Shown here: positions 51,295-63,206 of the stretch, piece by piece
Layout of the letters: each line of letters begins with the position of its first letter
How positions within the stretch are numbered: position 1 is the stretch's first letter
NCBI GenBank assembly: GCA_009760855.2
Contig: WPIO01000051.1
Location: forward strand, 552,001 to 616,000
Length of the DNA: 64,000 bases
From: Cristatella mucedo
Lineage: Eukaryota > Bryozoa > Phylactolaemata > Cristatellidae
Direction: 5' to 3'
Program-made: the position numbers and the translations under genes
Notes under the pieces: generated by a model
Databases searched by the model: none
Told to the model about the DNA's origin: nothing
What the model saw: the letters and a program-made list of their open reading frames with translations, nothing else

Positions 51295-51788
51295 TTATCT
51301 GCCACCTCAAAATGGCAAACCGAGGTTGCTTAGTATATAAAGCAAAATAGTAGTACTTTTTTTAGCACAAAATGCATTTAGTGTTTCACTTGAACGTTTT
51401 TGACCAGAGAGATTATGGCGAAGCTTAAATGACTACCGAATTTCAACTCTGAAACACTAATTACGACTGCTAGCCGCCCTGTGGAAAGGCGTTGACGAAT
51501 GAGAAATCCGTGAAAAAAGAAGTAGTTCGGTAGAGGATAAAAACAGCCGTACGAAAATTACATTTACTTATAAATAACGAAATTGGACAACATGCCTTCA
51601 CTTTATGACGTCGGTACAACTTAAAGTTGATTATCTTTCTGAACATATGATCGTTAGCTCGAAAATTCCCCTTAATTTAATCGGATGAGGAGATTTTCTA
51701 AATTCTGGTCTAAGATAAACCAAGCCATTTAGAACCCACTGGAAGAAAGTATTGTACATTATCGCTCTCTCGATAAGGGACACTATCG
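51295..51788 (+). repeat. Repeat S, unit 2 (5'-truncated)
   Basis: Begins ATCTGCCACCTCAAAATGGC and AGTATATAAAGCAAAA, i.e. at the TATA-like box of unit 1, and then follows unit 1 to the GTCTAAGATAAACCAAGCCA block. The first 300 bases of the unit are missing. Confidence 0.8.
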
Positions 51789-52262
51789 TGATGATGTAAC
51801 TCTTTCTGATTGAAAAATTGTAGCCTTTCCGTTTACCCACCAGTAACATATCTCTAGCCGATCTTCACACAATTAGGCTTCTAGCATTAAAAGCAAAAAT
51901 TGCTTCAGTACATTAGATTAGCTACACATATGAGAAAATGCCGCGGTGGATGCAATTCAAGTTAATCCCCAGAGCATCTGCCGATTTATTTTAAATCGAC
52001 CAACTTGGCTGCTTGAAATACGGCGCAAATAATTATGGAATTACCCCATCTACACCCTTACTTGTGCTATCTGCCACCTTGGAATGGCAAAAAGTGGTTG
52101 CTTAGTATTTGAAGCAAAGTTGTACTTTTTAGCACAAAATGCATTTAGTGTTTCACTTGAAATTGACTGACTAGAGAGATCATGGTGAAGCGTCACTGAC
52201 TACCGAATTTCAACTCTGAAACACTATTGACGACTGCTAGCTGCCCATGAAAAGACCTAGGC
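51789..52262 (+). repeat. Repeat S, unit 3 (interrupted by hAT)
   Basis: Restarts with GATGATGTAACTCTTTCTGA directly after unit 2 and follows unit 1 up to CGACTGCTAGCTGCCCATG, where the hAT element begins. The expected remaining part of the unit is not clearly visible after 54968, so loss or rearrangement accompanied the insertion or followed it. Confidence 0.8.
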
Positions 52263-54968
52263 CAGGGTTGTCCAACACGTGGCCCGCGGGCCACAACCCG
52301 GCCCGCCGAGGACTTCCATGCGGCACGCAACGTTATCCCCAAAATATGTGTTACTCAATGTTTATCGTTAATTTTTAATCCTTACAAACGGAGATTCAAG
52401 ACGCTGTGATGTACTTTACGGGCGCGTGAAGCGCGAAGGTGTCCGAATGGCTATTTTCACGTTAAGGTGAAAAATCGATTTATTATGCTAGCCTTCTTGT
52501 GAACATTTTGGCGCGAAGGGTAATATATTTGTGCTACAGCGGTGCCATTACGATCACATTTATAACGCTTCCGCAAGCGGAGTTAACCGTTTCACACTGC
52601 GGATAGGAAAAAAGAGCCGTTTCTCAGCTGCTGCTTCACGAACTGGAATCAGTCAGGTAGGTTTTTCAAAAAACGCGTATTGCTCAACTTACTTACTAAT
52701 ACTAAGATACTGCTGTGATAAAATATAAATTAATCAATTCGTAACTGATCTGTATTTCACATATAAAAATGGCGGCGAATATGAATACTAGCAAAAAACG
52801 AAAAATTGACGCAGAACGAAGACTTTTCAAAGCATCTTGGACTGTAGACTATTTTGCAATGGAACGCTTCGGTAGGATAATGTGCCTAATATGCCGAGAA
52901 ACAATTGCCGTTGCAAAGGAGTACAATGTTAAGCGACATTTTTTAACAAAGCATGGCGACAGGTACAACAGCCTGACTGGTCAACTTCGAATTAATCTCG
53001 TGAACTCGTTGAAACAGAGCGTCATCGGACAGCAGTCATTGTTTACGGCAGTCAGCAACAAGTCTGAGGCTTCAACCGAAGCAAGTTTTTTAATAGCTGA
53101 AGCTATAGCTAAGCGGGGGAAGCATTTTCCGATGGTGAATTTGTTAAGGAATGTCCCAGGCTGTTTACTGGTGTGGTCTGTCAAGAAAAGAAGTCAGAAG
53201 TAGAGAAAGTCAGTCTTTCTCATCAAACGGTTGCGAGAAGAGTTGACGAGCTCGCATCCAACATAGAAGAAAGTCTCACTAAAAGACTTTCTGAATGCGA
53301 ATTGTATTCTCTTGCGCTCGACGAAAGCACGGACAATAGCTATACGGCTCAACTGTCGATGTTTGTACGCGGAGTAACAGGAAAGGTTGTCATTATCGAA
53401 GAACTGTTGGATATATGTTCAATGAAAGGCATTACAACGGGGGGGGGGGATATTTTGGATCAGGTCAAGAGGGTCCTCACAAAGTGTAATCTTCCTGAAA
53501 CTAAATTGATTGGTTTAACCACAGACGAAGCCCATTCAATGACAGGTAGACACAACGGATTTGTATCTTTAATGGTAAAATTAGTACCTCCCAAAATTGT
53601 CAGTCATCACTGCATCATCCACCAAGAACAGCTATGTGCAAAGGTCTTGAGCATGCAACATGTAATGGACAATGTAGTTTAAACAGTCAATGTGATAAGG
53701 TCTCGTGCGCTAAACCACAGACAATTTCAGGCTTTCCTTGAAGGGTTGGGATCAGATCATTGTGATGCTATTTATTTCTGCCAAATCCGTTGGCTATGTA
53801 GGGCAAACACGTTAGCCAGATTTTGGTCACTTCGGGACGAAATAAAAACATTTATGACAGAAAAGAGAAAAGATGTTGGCTTTGTCGATGACCAGCAGTG
53901 GTTGGATGACTCGGCTTTTTTGGTGGACATGACCAAACATCTTCAGATTTTAATGTCAAACTCCAATGTCCATAAAATCAACTGGTCCATAAAATGTATG
54001 AGTGTGTTGTCGCGTTTGTGCAAAAGCTGAAACTTTTCCGGAAACACTTAGGTCAGAAAAAACTGTTACATTTCACCACACTAGCAACAAGATCGCTTGA
54101 AACGCTAGCTCATATGAAGTACTCCACTCTTGTTAGCAAACTTGTTGATGAATTCGAAGAGAGGTTTCAGGATTTTCAACAACATGCGGATGACATGAAC
54201 ATGATTAGTAATCCATTTAATATCAATCCCTCTGATGCACCTGATGAATTTCAACTCAAAATAATTGACATTCATAATGACAGCAATTTAAAAACTGCTT
54301 ATGATCAGCCTGACCTTGTTACCTTTTAAAAGCAGTATGTTTCATCAGAGTCTTTTCCTAACCTAGCCAAACATGCTCGCAGGTATATTGCACTTTTTGG
54401 CAGCACATATTGCTGCGAACAGCTTTTTTCCAGACTGAAAAATGTGAAAACAAAGACTCGATCCATTCTCACAGATGAACATTTATCAGGAATCCTTAGA
54501 ATTGCCACATCCACTGTTGCAGCAGATGTCGACTTTTTATGCGAACAGAAATAATGCCAAATATCTCATTGATGCCTGCAGTGCAGAAGATATTGAATAC
54601 CTGTGGCATTTAGTTAATCCGAAGACATTAATACTATGTGAGTCCTTGTCATGCAATTTTGTAAGTTTTATAAGTTTCTGTCTTCATGTTGTTAAAATAA
54701 AAATCCAAAAGTAAAAGATTGGCCATAATATCTATCGAATTATTTTCCAGGACACATGATTACATTTTTATTATTTATTATTTTTTATTATAATTATGCT
54801 AAAAAGTACTATTGTATTGTGGTTTATTTATTAAGTATAATAGTAATAGTCATAATGAAGTACGGTCTTATTTTCTGATGTGGTCAACTACGCCAATTTA
54901 CATGTGGCCCTCGGACCTTTTAAATTTTTTTAATGTGGCCCCCAACGCAAAAAGGTTGGACACCCTTG
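52263..54968 (+). mobile_element. hAT (Charlie-like) DNA transposon
   Basis: Terminal inverted repeats CAGGGTTGTCCAAC (52263) and GTTGGACACCCTTG (ending 54968), with the sub-terminal GTGGCCCGCGGGCC / TGTGGCCCCCAACG characteristic of hAT-Charlie/Tip100-type ends. The element is 2.7 kb and contains one transposase gene. The flanking octamers ACCTAGGC and GGTTACAC agree at only three positions, so the expected 8-bp target duplication is not intact. Confidence 0.9.
52769..54554 (+). pseudogene. hAT transposase (GTF2IRD2/ZBED-type), broken
   Basis: From ATG 52769: an N-terminal BED-type zinc finger (CLICRETIAVAKEYNVKRHF followed by LTKH), then the RNase H-like catalytic region with LALDESTDNSYTAQLSMFVR, LTTDEAHSMTGRHNGFV and HCIIHQEQLCAKVL. 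Next come LNHRQFQAFL and IRWLCRANTLARFW. The C-terminal hAT dimerisation block is AKHARRYIALFGSTYCCEQLF, SRLKNVKTKTRSILTDEHLS. Two frameshifts (near 53190 and near 54000) and two in-frame stops (TAA 53680-53682; TAA 54327-54329) interrupt an otherwise continuous product of about 595 codons ending at TAA 54552. The damage is slight, so the insertion is fairly recent. The similarity is to the hAT lineage that gave rise to GTF2IRD2-like genes in vertebrates. Confidence 0.92.
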
Positions 54969-57058
54969 GGTTACACATTTTTAAGAATTTCTATTAGAAT
55001 TGCTCAATCAGTGCTTATTCCAATTCTAAAAAAATATTTCAAGTGTTAAAATAAATGCCTACGCCGTACTATTTTTCTAATATGAGCTACAATTATTATA
55101 AAAGATGCAGTTATATTACAAGCCAAACTGGCCGTACATTTTTTATAGAATGACCTGACTTTTTTACCGACATGCAACTCGATGCTAGTCCAAAGAAAGA
55201 GAGAGCATGACCAAGGATTTCCCGACATAATACTGCTGCCGCAAGTGTGAGTTGGGAAAACGTTTCGTCGATCGCCAACTATTAAGCGATGCTGGAGATT
55301 GATGGAGGAGCACAGAGCTCTTGTATGACCCTTCTTTTTCAGATTGTCACGATAGAGTGTATATGCGTGAAAGAATGGATGCTCAGGAACTGTCTTCTTA
55401 GCTGATAACCCTGCTATCTAATCCAAAATCTCGTTGACAGTTTTGGCAGACACGCTTTGAGCTCTTTTAGTCAGTTTTTGCAAAGATTCTAAAGGAATGA
55501 GATTTCTCCTGTCTTCCAACTGATTCAGCGTGGCCCCAGCAATGCTAGTTGATATGGCTGCAAGGACGAAGACTTTTGAAGGTTCAATACCGAGAGTTTG
55601 GACTGGCCTTATGCAGAATTCCAACAGTGCTCATTCAACTACTTTAATAGTACGCTATCAATTATTGGATAACTCTCGAGCTAGTTAAAACCAGCCCAGC
55701 TCTCATCAGGCACCTAATATACTATGCATCCTAAGTTTGACGTCATTCCTGCAATTACCAATGAACAGTAGTAATTGAAACCTACTCGTGGCTAACATTG
55801 AGCAGTATTAGTCCCTTGTCAGTTGAGCGTTCACTGAGCCTGACAAGCTTCAGCACTCTTTCAGCACGCTACGACTTGCCAATGTGTGAAGGAAGGCACT
55901 CAGAAGATAGCTGCAAACACTAGTACTTGGGGTGTAGCTACTCGTTATTAAGCAGCTGCATGGTCAGCAGAAGCTAAAATACAGTAGGATTTCCTCGGAC
56001 AATACGAATTATCCCTAAGCACCCCTATTCGCTTATGTTCAGGGTCTTCAATTTTTTAAATTTAATGTTGCAAGCCAGCGATCGTTCACGGTTAGCCTAT
56101 AAAATACGTAGTGCTGTTAAGAAAGACTTTCGCATCCGGAAAATCACTACTAACCTGAAACGTTGCTAATGTTAAAAAATTTCGGACAAAAACAACTACA
56201 ACGTAGGAATATCTTGATGATGAAGCAGCACATTAAGCAAGCTGTGCGTGATTACCCTGGTTTGCCTACTCAACAAATTTAGAGTGCACTTTGAGTAAGA
56301 AAATAGGCAGCTACAACGTTCTCTGATGTAAAAAGAGAGCCTTATCAAGTCGTCATCTGATTACTGAGTCTCGGCAAACTCTTAGTATGCAACAGTCACA
56401 TGATCTGCATGCATTTTCAAAAGTTTTCATAGGAGTTATGAGAAGGCAGTGAAATTTAGCCCATGATTTGGCAAAGTAAGAGAGTTAAGACCTAAGAAAT
56501 AACTTAAGAGAATTCCCTGTTTCCTTGTTCATCAGGAAACGGGTGGAAGATACATTCCTCTAATCAATCAATTTTGTGTATCTGTTCAAACCAATTTCAA
56601 GCCTATGGTTAGACATTCACAAAAAAGTGCAATTCAAACTCTCGATGCTTGCGACAGAAAAAAAAGCTTAACATGGCCATAAAAACACATTTCTAGATAA
56701 GTGAATACTTTATACATCTGGTAAATCCTACTCAGAAGTGATCCGATAGTACAACAAAATAATATCTGCCCCAAAGCGATGACTATGTCGGGAGCGACAC
56801 ATTACCCGGGCTAAAGCAAAAGTGGAGTCACTCTATACACATTAGTACTTGGTGGAAAAACCAAGATTGTAGAATCCTCGATTTTTTAAGTTTATTGCTA
56901 ACTCGTGCAAATAGTATGCTCTGGCCAAATGTTTTTTGGGCAGCAGTCCATATACCACCGAAATATTATGTTAATTCTTGATAACCCAAGCGGTTGGATT
57001 TCTTGGTATATATGTATACAAGAATATAAATATTTACACATATATATGTAGGTAAACG
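54969..57058. other. Intergenic/intronic, no gene recognised
   Basis: A minus-strand open frame at 55418-55624 (IPLESLQKLTKRAQSVSAKT, VNEILD stop) looks mildly protein-like but is unsupported. Nothing else was recognised. Confidence 0.4.
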
Positions 57059-57124
57059 CATACACACACACACACACACACACACTCACACACACACACA
57101 CACATACACACACACATGCCCGAG

Positions 57125-57217
<93 letters not shown>
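57059..57217. repeat. Compound (CA)n(TA)n microsatellite
   Basis: CA tract with TCACA and GCGCGC interruptions at 57061-57154, then about 30 TA units to 57217. It is the inverted counterpart in composition of the (AT)n(GT)n tract at 27327-27452. Confidence 0.97.
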
Positions 57218-57220
<3 letters not shown>

Positions 57221-57399
57221 CTGTTAGCTTGTTCTATCGGACACAACAATATATAGTTATGATATAGATAAAAATTATTACGACCTGATATAATCATGCG
57301 CAGTATATAGAATAAGCTAACATAATATGTAAGCAAAGTTTGAGTTTATGCACATTATTTTTCAGTGCTAAAATGAAGTTACAAGCAAAAAGAAAAATC

Positions 57400-57720
57400 T
57401 CTCGGAGCAGCTCCAGCATTGAGCGAGCTAAACATCCAAAACATTCGGCTTTATTCTTTTTTAAACTCCTCACACGCTTATGAAAGGCGATTCTTGAGAT
57501 GTGATACGGCCCACCTGTGTTCTGAGCTTTCCATCTACTTCACCCCAGAGACACAGGCTAGGATTAAGGCCTGAAGATGGGCTCAGCCACTCAGTTAGCA
57601 GAATGGTCCCAAAATTATTACTAAAGTCAATAGGGTAGTGGGTAATATTGACTGCTTTTATCCGCACGATTAGGCTTATTATCCTCAGAAAAAGAAAATT
57701 ATCTTCACGGAGGCTCACTA
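57400..57720 (-). pseudogene. Possible Tc1/mariner transposase remnant, second copy
   Basis: Minus strand: NFGTILLTEWLSPSSGLNPS, then LCLWGEVDGKLRTQ. It resembles the W-P-x-x-SPDLNPIExxWxELDxxLR block around the third catalytic residue of Tc1-like transposases; the Asp position reads Gly here. Only this short stretch is convincing. Confidence 0.5.
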
Positions 57721-59107
57721 TACATAATGCATTGCTTCAGATTAGTTCTAATTAAAAGTTTGGCGTCGGGATGCCGGATATATGCTGCAGAAGCTCACCC
57801 AGACCATTAACTCTTTATGGCCAGACTTCTTCTTCAAACGTCTATTCATCGGACATCAAGTCTTCATAGGAAGCCTCGACCGTGACGTCTATGTATGTTT
57901 TTCCATGTATGCACCCTGCTAATCTTGTATTACGTGTATCGTTTTCCTTTGAACTTTTTTGTTAGCCTGTTGATTTCAGTCGGTGTATACTAATTTTTAT
58001 TGAGCGTTGGCCTATATGGATTTACATGCCTGGCAAGGCACGCGGGCTATCTAGTCCGATCAGGATAGACAAGCCTGTGAACTGGCGAAACGAATTCGGC
58101 CTCGGGTGAAGATCATTGGCAGCAGGCGGGCTAGTCCCAAAGGTGCTCAAGCCCATAGATATTATTGTTGTCGTGGCTATCGCAGAACGCCGAGGCTACC
58201 TCAACTTTGTGTCGAGGCTGTATCCAGGTGTCGCGAGCCCGCAGTGGTGAGCCGGTGCATGGAATATATTTTTGAGCCCAAATATTGCCACCTGCCTGCG
58301 CGAGAACTGCTTGGCTGCTATGCTGGGTGAGGCACCGAGTCTTGCTGGCACCACTGCCTCCCCAACTGAAGCTCTTTAACGAGTCAGTGTAATGGGGAAC
58401 AATCTGATGGGTCATCCAGGTAAGTAACATAAGTGTTATTGGCCTTGCTGACCTTGTCTCAACGATTTGATGCGATGATTGATGAAGAGTGGGCCAGGCA
58501 GCAAGTGCAGTTGCAGGGCCTCAGGCTTTGCCTGAGCCGATGGCTCAAAGACCACGGTTCGAAGCTCATGTGGTGATCTACAAGCCCGACCAAAAGCACA
58601 TCCTGACTAATCATAGAAGCTGTTGATTCTGAATTAGTAGCGACGGAAATAAATTCTTAAATAGTCGGTAGCATATAGGTGCCCTAGCTTTTTCGAGTTC
58701 TCAGGTCATTTAAGTAGTGCACTTAAAGATTCTGCCAGATGATATGCCTGCCAGTAAGCTTGCTGCGTCTGTCAATCATAATAGGATTGATTGAAAAATT
58801 CAAGTGAAGTTCTTCAAGTGCGGGTCTTAACTGAAAGCAAGAAGAGCTTAGTGTCTTGATTAGCTGACTCGATTTTCGTACAGTAAACCTAGAGTGAGCC
58901 CCGTGTGACTTCGCAGACTTAGGTGAACTGGACTGACAAGCCTTACTGAGGCAAATAATCATATTAAGTATTGTATGGCCACTAAGAGAACCAAATATTT
59001 ATGTCGGCGCTTTACTACCGACTACCAGAGAAGCAGTGCATAAGAGAATGAAATGCAAGGTGACCCGCATAGACAAATTTGCGACAAAATAATGCAATAC
59101 AAAAAAG
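57721..59107. other. Intergenic, no gene recognised
   Basis: 57850-58440 is less AT-rich and ends at a strong donor-like TCATCCAG|GTAAGTAAC (58422). It might be a non-coding exon or a decayed LTR-element end. No reading frame is supported. Confidence 0.35.
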
Positions 59108-59275
59108 ACTTGCTGATTTAACATCCTAGTTTGTATATCGACAGAAGAGTTTTAACGGCGATCACCACAGCTTGTAGCTGAAAAAAAGGATCGCCCACCG
59201 CAGGATTCGAACCCACAACCTCGGGAGCGACATCGTGAAAGCAAACACCTTACCTAGTGTGCATAACGGCTCTCC
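59108..59275 (-). mobile_element. tRNA-derived SINE-1
   Basis: Minus-strand sequence: GAGAGCCGTTATGCACACTA head, B-box GTGGGTTCGAATCCTGCGG, GGCGATCCTTTTTTTCAGCT, AAACTCTTCTGTCGATATAC and GGATGTTAAATCAGC. Confidence 0.85.
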
Positions 59276-60239
59276 AGAAGTCACTCAGGGTAAAGTTTTG
59301 GTAGAAATCCTAGGCTACTAATATGCACCGAATCATGCATTGGTAAGCATAGTGGGCAGCAGCAAAAATGACTCAAGTTTATTTGGTGACGGGAAAGCTG
59401 ATTCAAACATGTGCATCTTACGCTGCAACTTAGAATATGCAAAGCCATTCCAGGTAATAACTGAAACCAGTTTCAGATGGCTTAAAACCGGGTGGTTTCA
59501 ATTTAGACAGGAGGACAGTAAAAAGACGGAATTCTGAGAAGCTAGTGTTGGAGAGCATCCTGGAAGCTCCTATGCAGCCTAGTATTCCTTCTCAGAGTGA
59601 ACCGAGAGTATGAATCTCACTTCCTGGCTGTTAAATATTTGTTCAGACTGATAAAGTCACGCGACTCATGTGCTTGATTAATTGCTCCACCTAGAAAATA
59701 AGTTCAGGGAACTCTCTTAGTGTGAAATTCATGTCATCGCTCGCATCGCTCGCTCTCGGGAGGCGAGTTTTGAAAGGCACATTTCGCCAGCTATGCAGGG
59801 TGTCGCGTAAAATCAGAATAGAGTAAGTAAACCTTAACCGAGCCTTGTACAGATACATAGATTATCGTGGGTAAATACCATCTATTCGGAGATTGCCTCC
59901 GCAATACAGCTCAAGGTGAATTCTAACCTTACGCGATTGCCTTTATTACCAGCCGCGACATTATCTGATTCTGATATGATGAGCTCAGCTTGTCTCATAA
60001 TCTCGTGAAATGCTTTTAAGGTTTCGCCGTTCGAGTCGTCCGCCGTGCTTTTCAAAGCAATTAAGAAAGCCTGCCCTTAACAGTGCCAGCAATAGCTTAC
60101 TCGTTTGTTCAGTCTTGCCAGATTTTGGCGAAGACGTAGAACTGCATATAACTTCTAAGCCATCGCCTCTCTCTGTTAGCCTTTTCTCTGCGGTTACTCT
60201 CCGCTATCTCCATCCCATCCCCTTTCTGACTCTCTAGCC
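59276..60239. other. Intergenic, no gene recognised
   Basis: Short chance ORFs only (59340-59537 and 60010-60237). Confidence 0.45.
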
Positions 60240-60365
60240 ATCTATCTCTCTCCTCTTCTCTTTCTCTTTCTCTCTACCTCTCACTCTCTCCCTCTCTCTC
60301 TCTCTCTCTTCTCTCCCCCCTCTCTCTCTCTCCTTCTCCATACTTTCTCTCTCTCCCCCTCTTTC
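60240..60365. repeat. (CT)n low-complexity tract
   Basis: CTCTCTCT-rich pyrimidine tract of about 125 bases, ending directly at the 5' end of the following LINE copy. Confidence 0.95.
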
Positions 60366-60370
60366 GCCTG

Positions 60371-61345
60371 CTTCGATTGACTAACTTACTAGTTATGGGC
60401 AAACCCAGTGTGATCCAGAGATTGGAAAGGCTGACTCTCAAAATTGGCTCTACCAGCATATCTCCAGTTGAATCAGCTCGAAATCTAGGTGTCATATTCC
60501 AAAGTGACCTCTCGTTAGACGACCATATCAGCTCCATAGTCAAATCCGCCTATTTTCAGCTTCATAACATTGCTAAAATTCGGGCTTGTTTAGATAAAGA
60601 TACAACGTCCAAGTTGGTCGATGCATTCGTGTAATCCCGTCTCGACTTCTGCAACTCACTGCTTACTGGCCCACCAGCATCTGCGATCAGGCGATTGCAG
60701 CTGGTGCAAAACTCGGCAGCTAGGCTTGGCTGTCATGAGCGTCGCAGTTGCCACATTACTCCACTTCTCGCCGACCTGCACTGACTACCAGTCAAGCAAC
60801 GGATTGACTTCAAGGTTTTGTCCCTCACTTTTAGGTCCCTTCATTCTATGGCTCCAGTCTATCTGTCAGATATACTACCCCATCAAGCTAAGCATTGTAC
60901 CACCCGCTTTTCGGAATCCAACAGTCTAGAAATACCTCATACAAAACTTAAATTCTTTGGAGACCGTGCATTTAGTTCATATGCTCCCAAGGCCTGGAAC
61001 TCCCTCCCGACCTGCGTCAGAACATCCCCTGACCTGACCACTTTTAAAAGGAATCTAAAAACACACCTATTTAGGACAGCATTTAGTGGGTCCCTGTGAT
61101 TCGTCCTTGATGTGCTTATGCATGCTGACACTGTGCATGCTGCCACTAACCACATTTGCATGCTGACCCTGTGCGTGTCACCCCTAACCAAATTATTCAT
61201 TTCGTTTGTTTTTTCAAGCATGATTTTACTTACCATTCAATTGCATTTCACTTTACAGCAAATGTAAAGCGCCTAGAGAGAGATTAAGTTCTCCGAGGGC
61301 GCTTTATCAAAAGAATTATTATTATTATTATTATTATTATTATTG
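60371..61345 (+). mobile_element. CR1/L2-like LINE, 5'-truncated, well preserved
   Basis: Begins in TNLLVMGKPSVIQRLERLTL (60377) and continues [37 protein letters not shown], one stop at 60632, then two frame changes to [17 protein letters not shown], [20 protein letters not shown] and [14 protein letters not shown] stop (61097). The 3' UTR follows, with AAAGCGCCTAGAGAGAGATT, AAGTTCTCCGAGGGCGC and a pure (ATT)n tail at 61313-61345. The best copy for defining the tail. Confidence 0.92.
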
Positions 61346-61417
61346 ACCTTCTCTCTATTAGCGACAGTCACTCCCATGCTTCGCTGATGTGGTCAGCTAC
61401 AGGAGAGGCGTCTCCGG

Positions 61418-62592
61418 ATGATAACAATTATAATAAATTTGATATAGCACCCTCAGAGAGCTCAATCGCTTTCTAGGCACTTTCCACATTTGCTGCACAT
61501 GAAGCAAAATCGAATGGTTAGAGGTAGCACGCTCAGTAACAACAAGCATAACATGGTTAGGGGTTACATGCACCAGGTCAGCATGCAAATATGGTTAGTT
61601 GCAGCATGCACAGTATCAACACGAATACGTAAATAAAGGATGAATCACACAGACTCACAAAATAGTGTGATGAATAAATGCGTTTATAGTTTCTTATTTA
61701 ATGTGGCTAAGTCAGGATATATTTTGAGACAACTAGAAAGTTAGCTCCAGGCTTTAGGAGCATACGAACTAAAGGCTCGGTCTCCAAACATTTTGAGGTT
61801 TTACGAGGTATAGCTAAACAATTAGATTCCGAAAAGCAAGTGGCACGAAACTTAGCCTGGTGGGGCAGTAGAAATGGTAGGTAAGCTGGAGCCGGAAACT
61901 GAAGTAACCTAATAGTGAGTAACAGAACCTTGAAGTCGATCGGTTGCTTGACTAGGAGCCAGTGCAGGTCGGCGAGAAGGAGTGTGAGGTGGCAACTGTG
62001 ACTTTCACGACAGACATGCGTAGTTCCAGAGTTTTACTCGAGCTGCAAGCGCCTGAGTGCACAGGGCGGTCAAACAGCAAGCTGTGAGTTACATAAGTCG
62101 AAGGAATGTCACAATGACTGGACCAACTTAGATGCAGTATTCCTGACCAAACGAACCCAAACTTTAGCGTTTTTTATGCAGGTGATAGTAGGCAGACTTG
62201 AAAGCGGAGCTGAGATAGTTGTCTACTGAAAGGTCTCTTTGGAGCAGGACACCTATCGTGCAGGTTCAACTGGAGATATGCTGGCAGAGCCGATTGTGAG
62301 CGTTAAACTATGCAATTTCTGAATCACATTTAGTTTGCCCGTAACCAATGGTTTAGTTTTTTTATCATTCAATTTAAGTAAGTATTCTCCCATTCGTGCA
62401 CGGATATCATCAATACATGTAGCAAGGAAGCTGAGACGATTCGACGAGCAGGAGGGTTTGGAGAGATCAAAGTACAGGTACAATTGAGTGTCATCTGCAT
62501 ATAAGTGAAAGCCTAGATAATGCCTGAAAATCACGTCGGCAAGTGGAATAGTGTCAGCCGTGAAAAGAATGAGACAAGCACAGAGCCTTAAG
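61418..62592 (-). mobile_element. CR1/L2-like LINE, 5'-truncated, keeps YADD
   Basis: Minus strand from 62560: LGFHLYADDTQLYLYFDLSK (catalytic YADD), CIDDIRARMGEYLLKLNDKK, then the C-terminal blocks with many stops. The tail AATTATAATAAATTTG is at 61426-61441. The copy extends further 5' than the two neighbours. Confidence 0.88.
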
Positions 62593-63206
62593 GTATGAGT
62601 GTAGCAGTTGCCACATTACTCCACTTCTCGCCAACCTGCACTGGCTACCAGTCAAGCAACGGCTTGACTTCAAGGTTTTGTCGCTCACTTTTAGGGCACT
62701 TCATTCTTTGGCTCCAGCCTATCTCTCAGATATACTTCCCCATCAGGCCAAGCATCGTACCACCCGCTTTTCGGAATCCAACAGTCTACAAATACCCTGT
62801 ACAAACTTCAAATCCTTTGGAGACCGTGCATTTAGCTCGTATGCTCCCAAAGCCTGGAACTCCCTCTCGACCTGCGTCACAACATCCCCTGACCTGACCA
62901 CATTTAAAAGGTTTTTAAAAACACACATATTTAGGACAGCATTTAGTGGGTTCCTGCAATTCGTCCTTCATGCGCTTATGTGTGCTGACAATGTGCATGC
63001 TGCCACTAACCACATTTGCATCCTAACCCTGTGCATGTCACCCCTAATCATGTAATTCATTTTAGTTGTTTTTCAAGCATGATTTTACTCACCATTCAAT
63101 TGCATTTCCCTTTGCAGCAAATGTAAAGCGCCTAGGGAGAAAGTTGAGTTCTCTGAGGGCGCTTTATCAAGTGTATTATTTTTATTATTATTATTATTAT
63201 TATTAT
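62593..63206 (+). mobile_element. CR1/L2-like LINE, 3' part
   Basis: Starts at [19 protein letters not shown] sequence, [40 protein letters not shown] and LKTHIFRTAFSGFL. Tail AGCGCCTAGGGAGAAAGTTG, AGTTCTCTGAGGGCGC and (ATT)n to 63206. Joined back-to-back with the preceding minus-strand copy. Confidence 0.9.

Noticed and set aside
55418..55624. Minus-strand 68-codon frame as an exon
   Set aside because: Composition is mildly protein-like, but no acceptor/donor or family support was found; kept only as a note.
56898..57336. Repeat-rich minus-strand ORFs near 57 kb
   Set aside because: Product of the (CA)n(TA)n tract.
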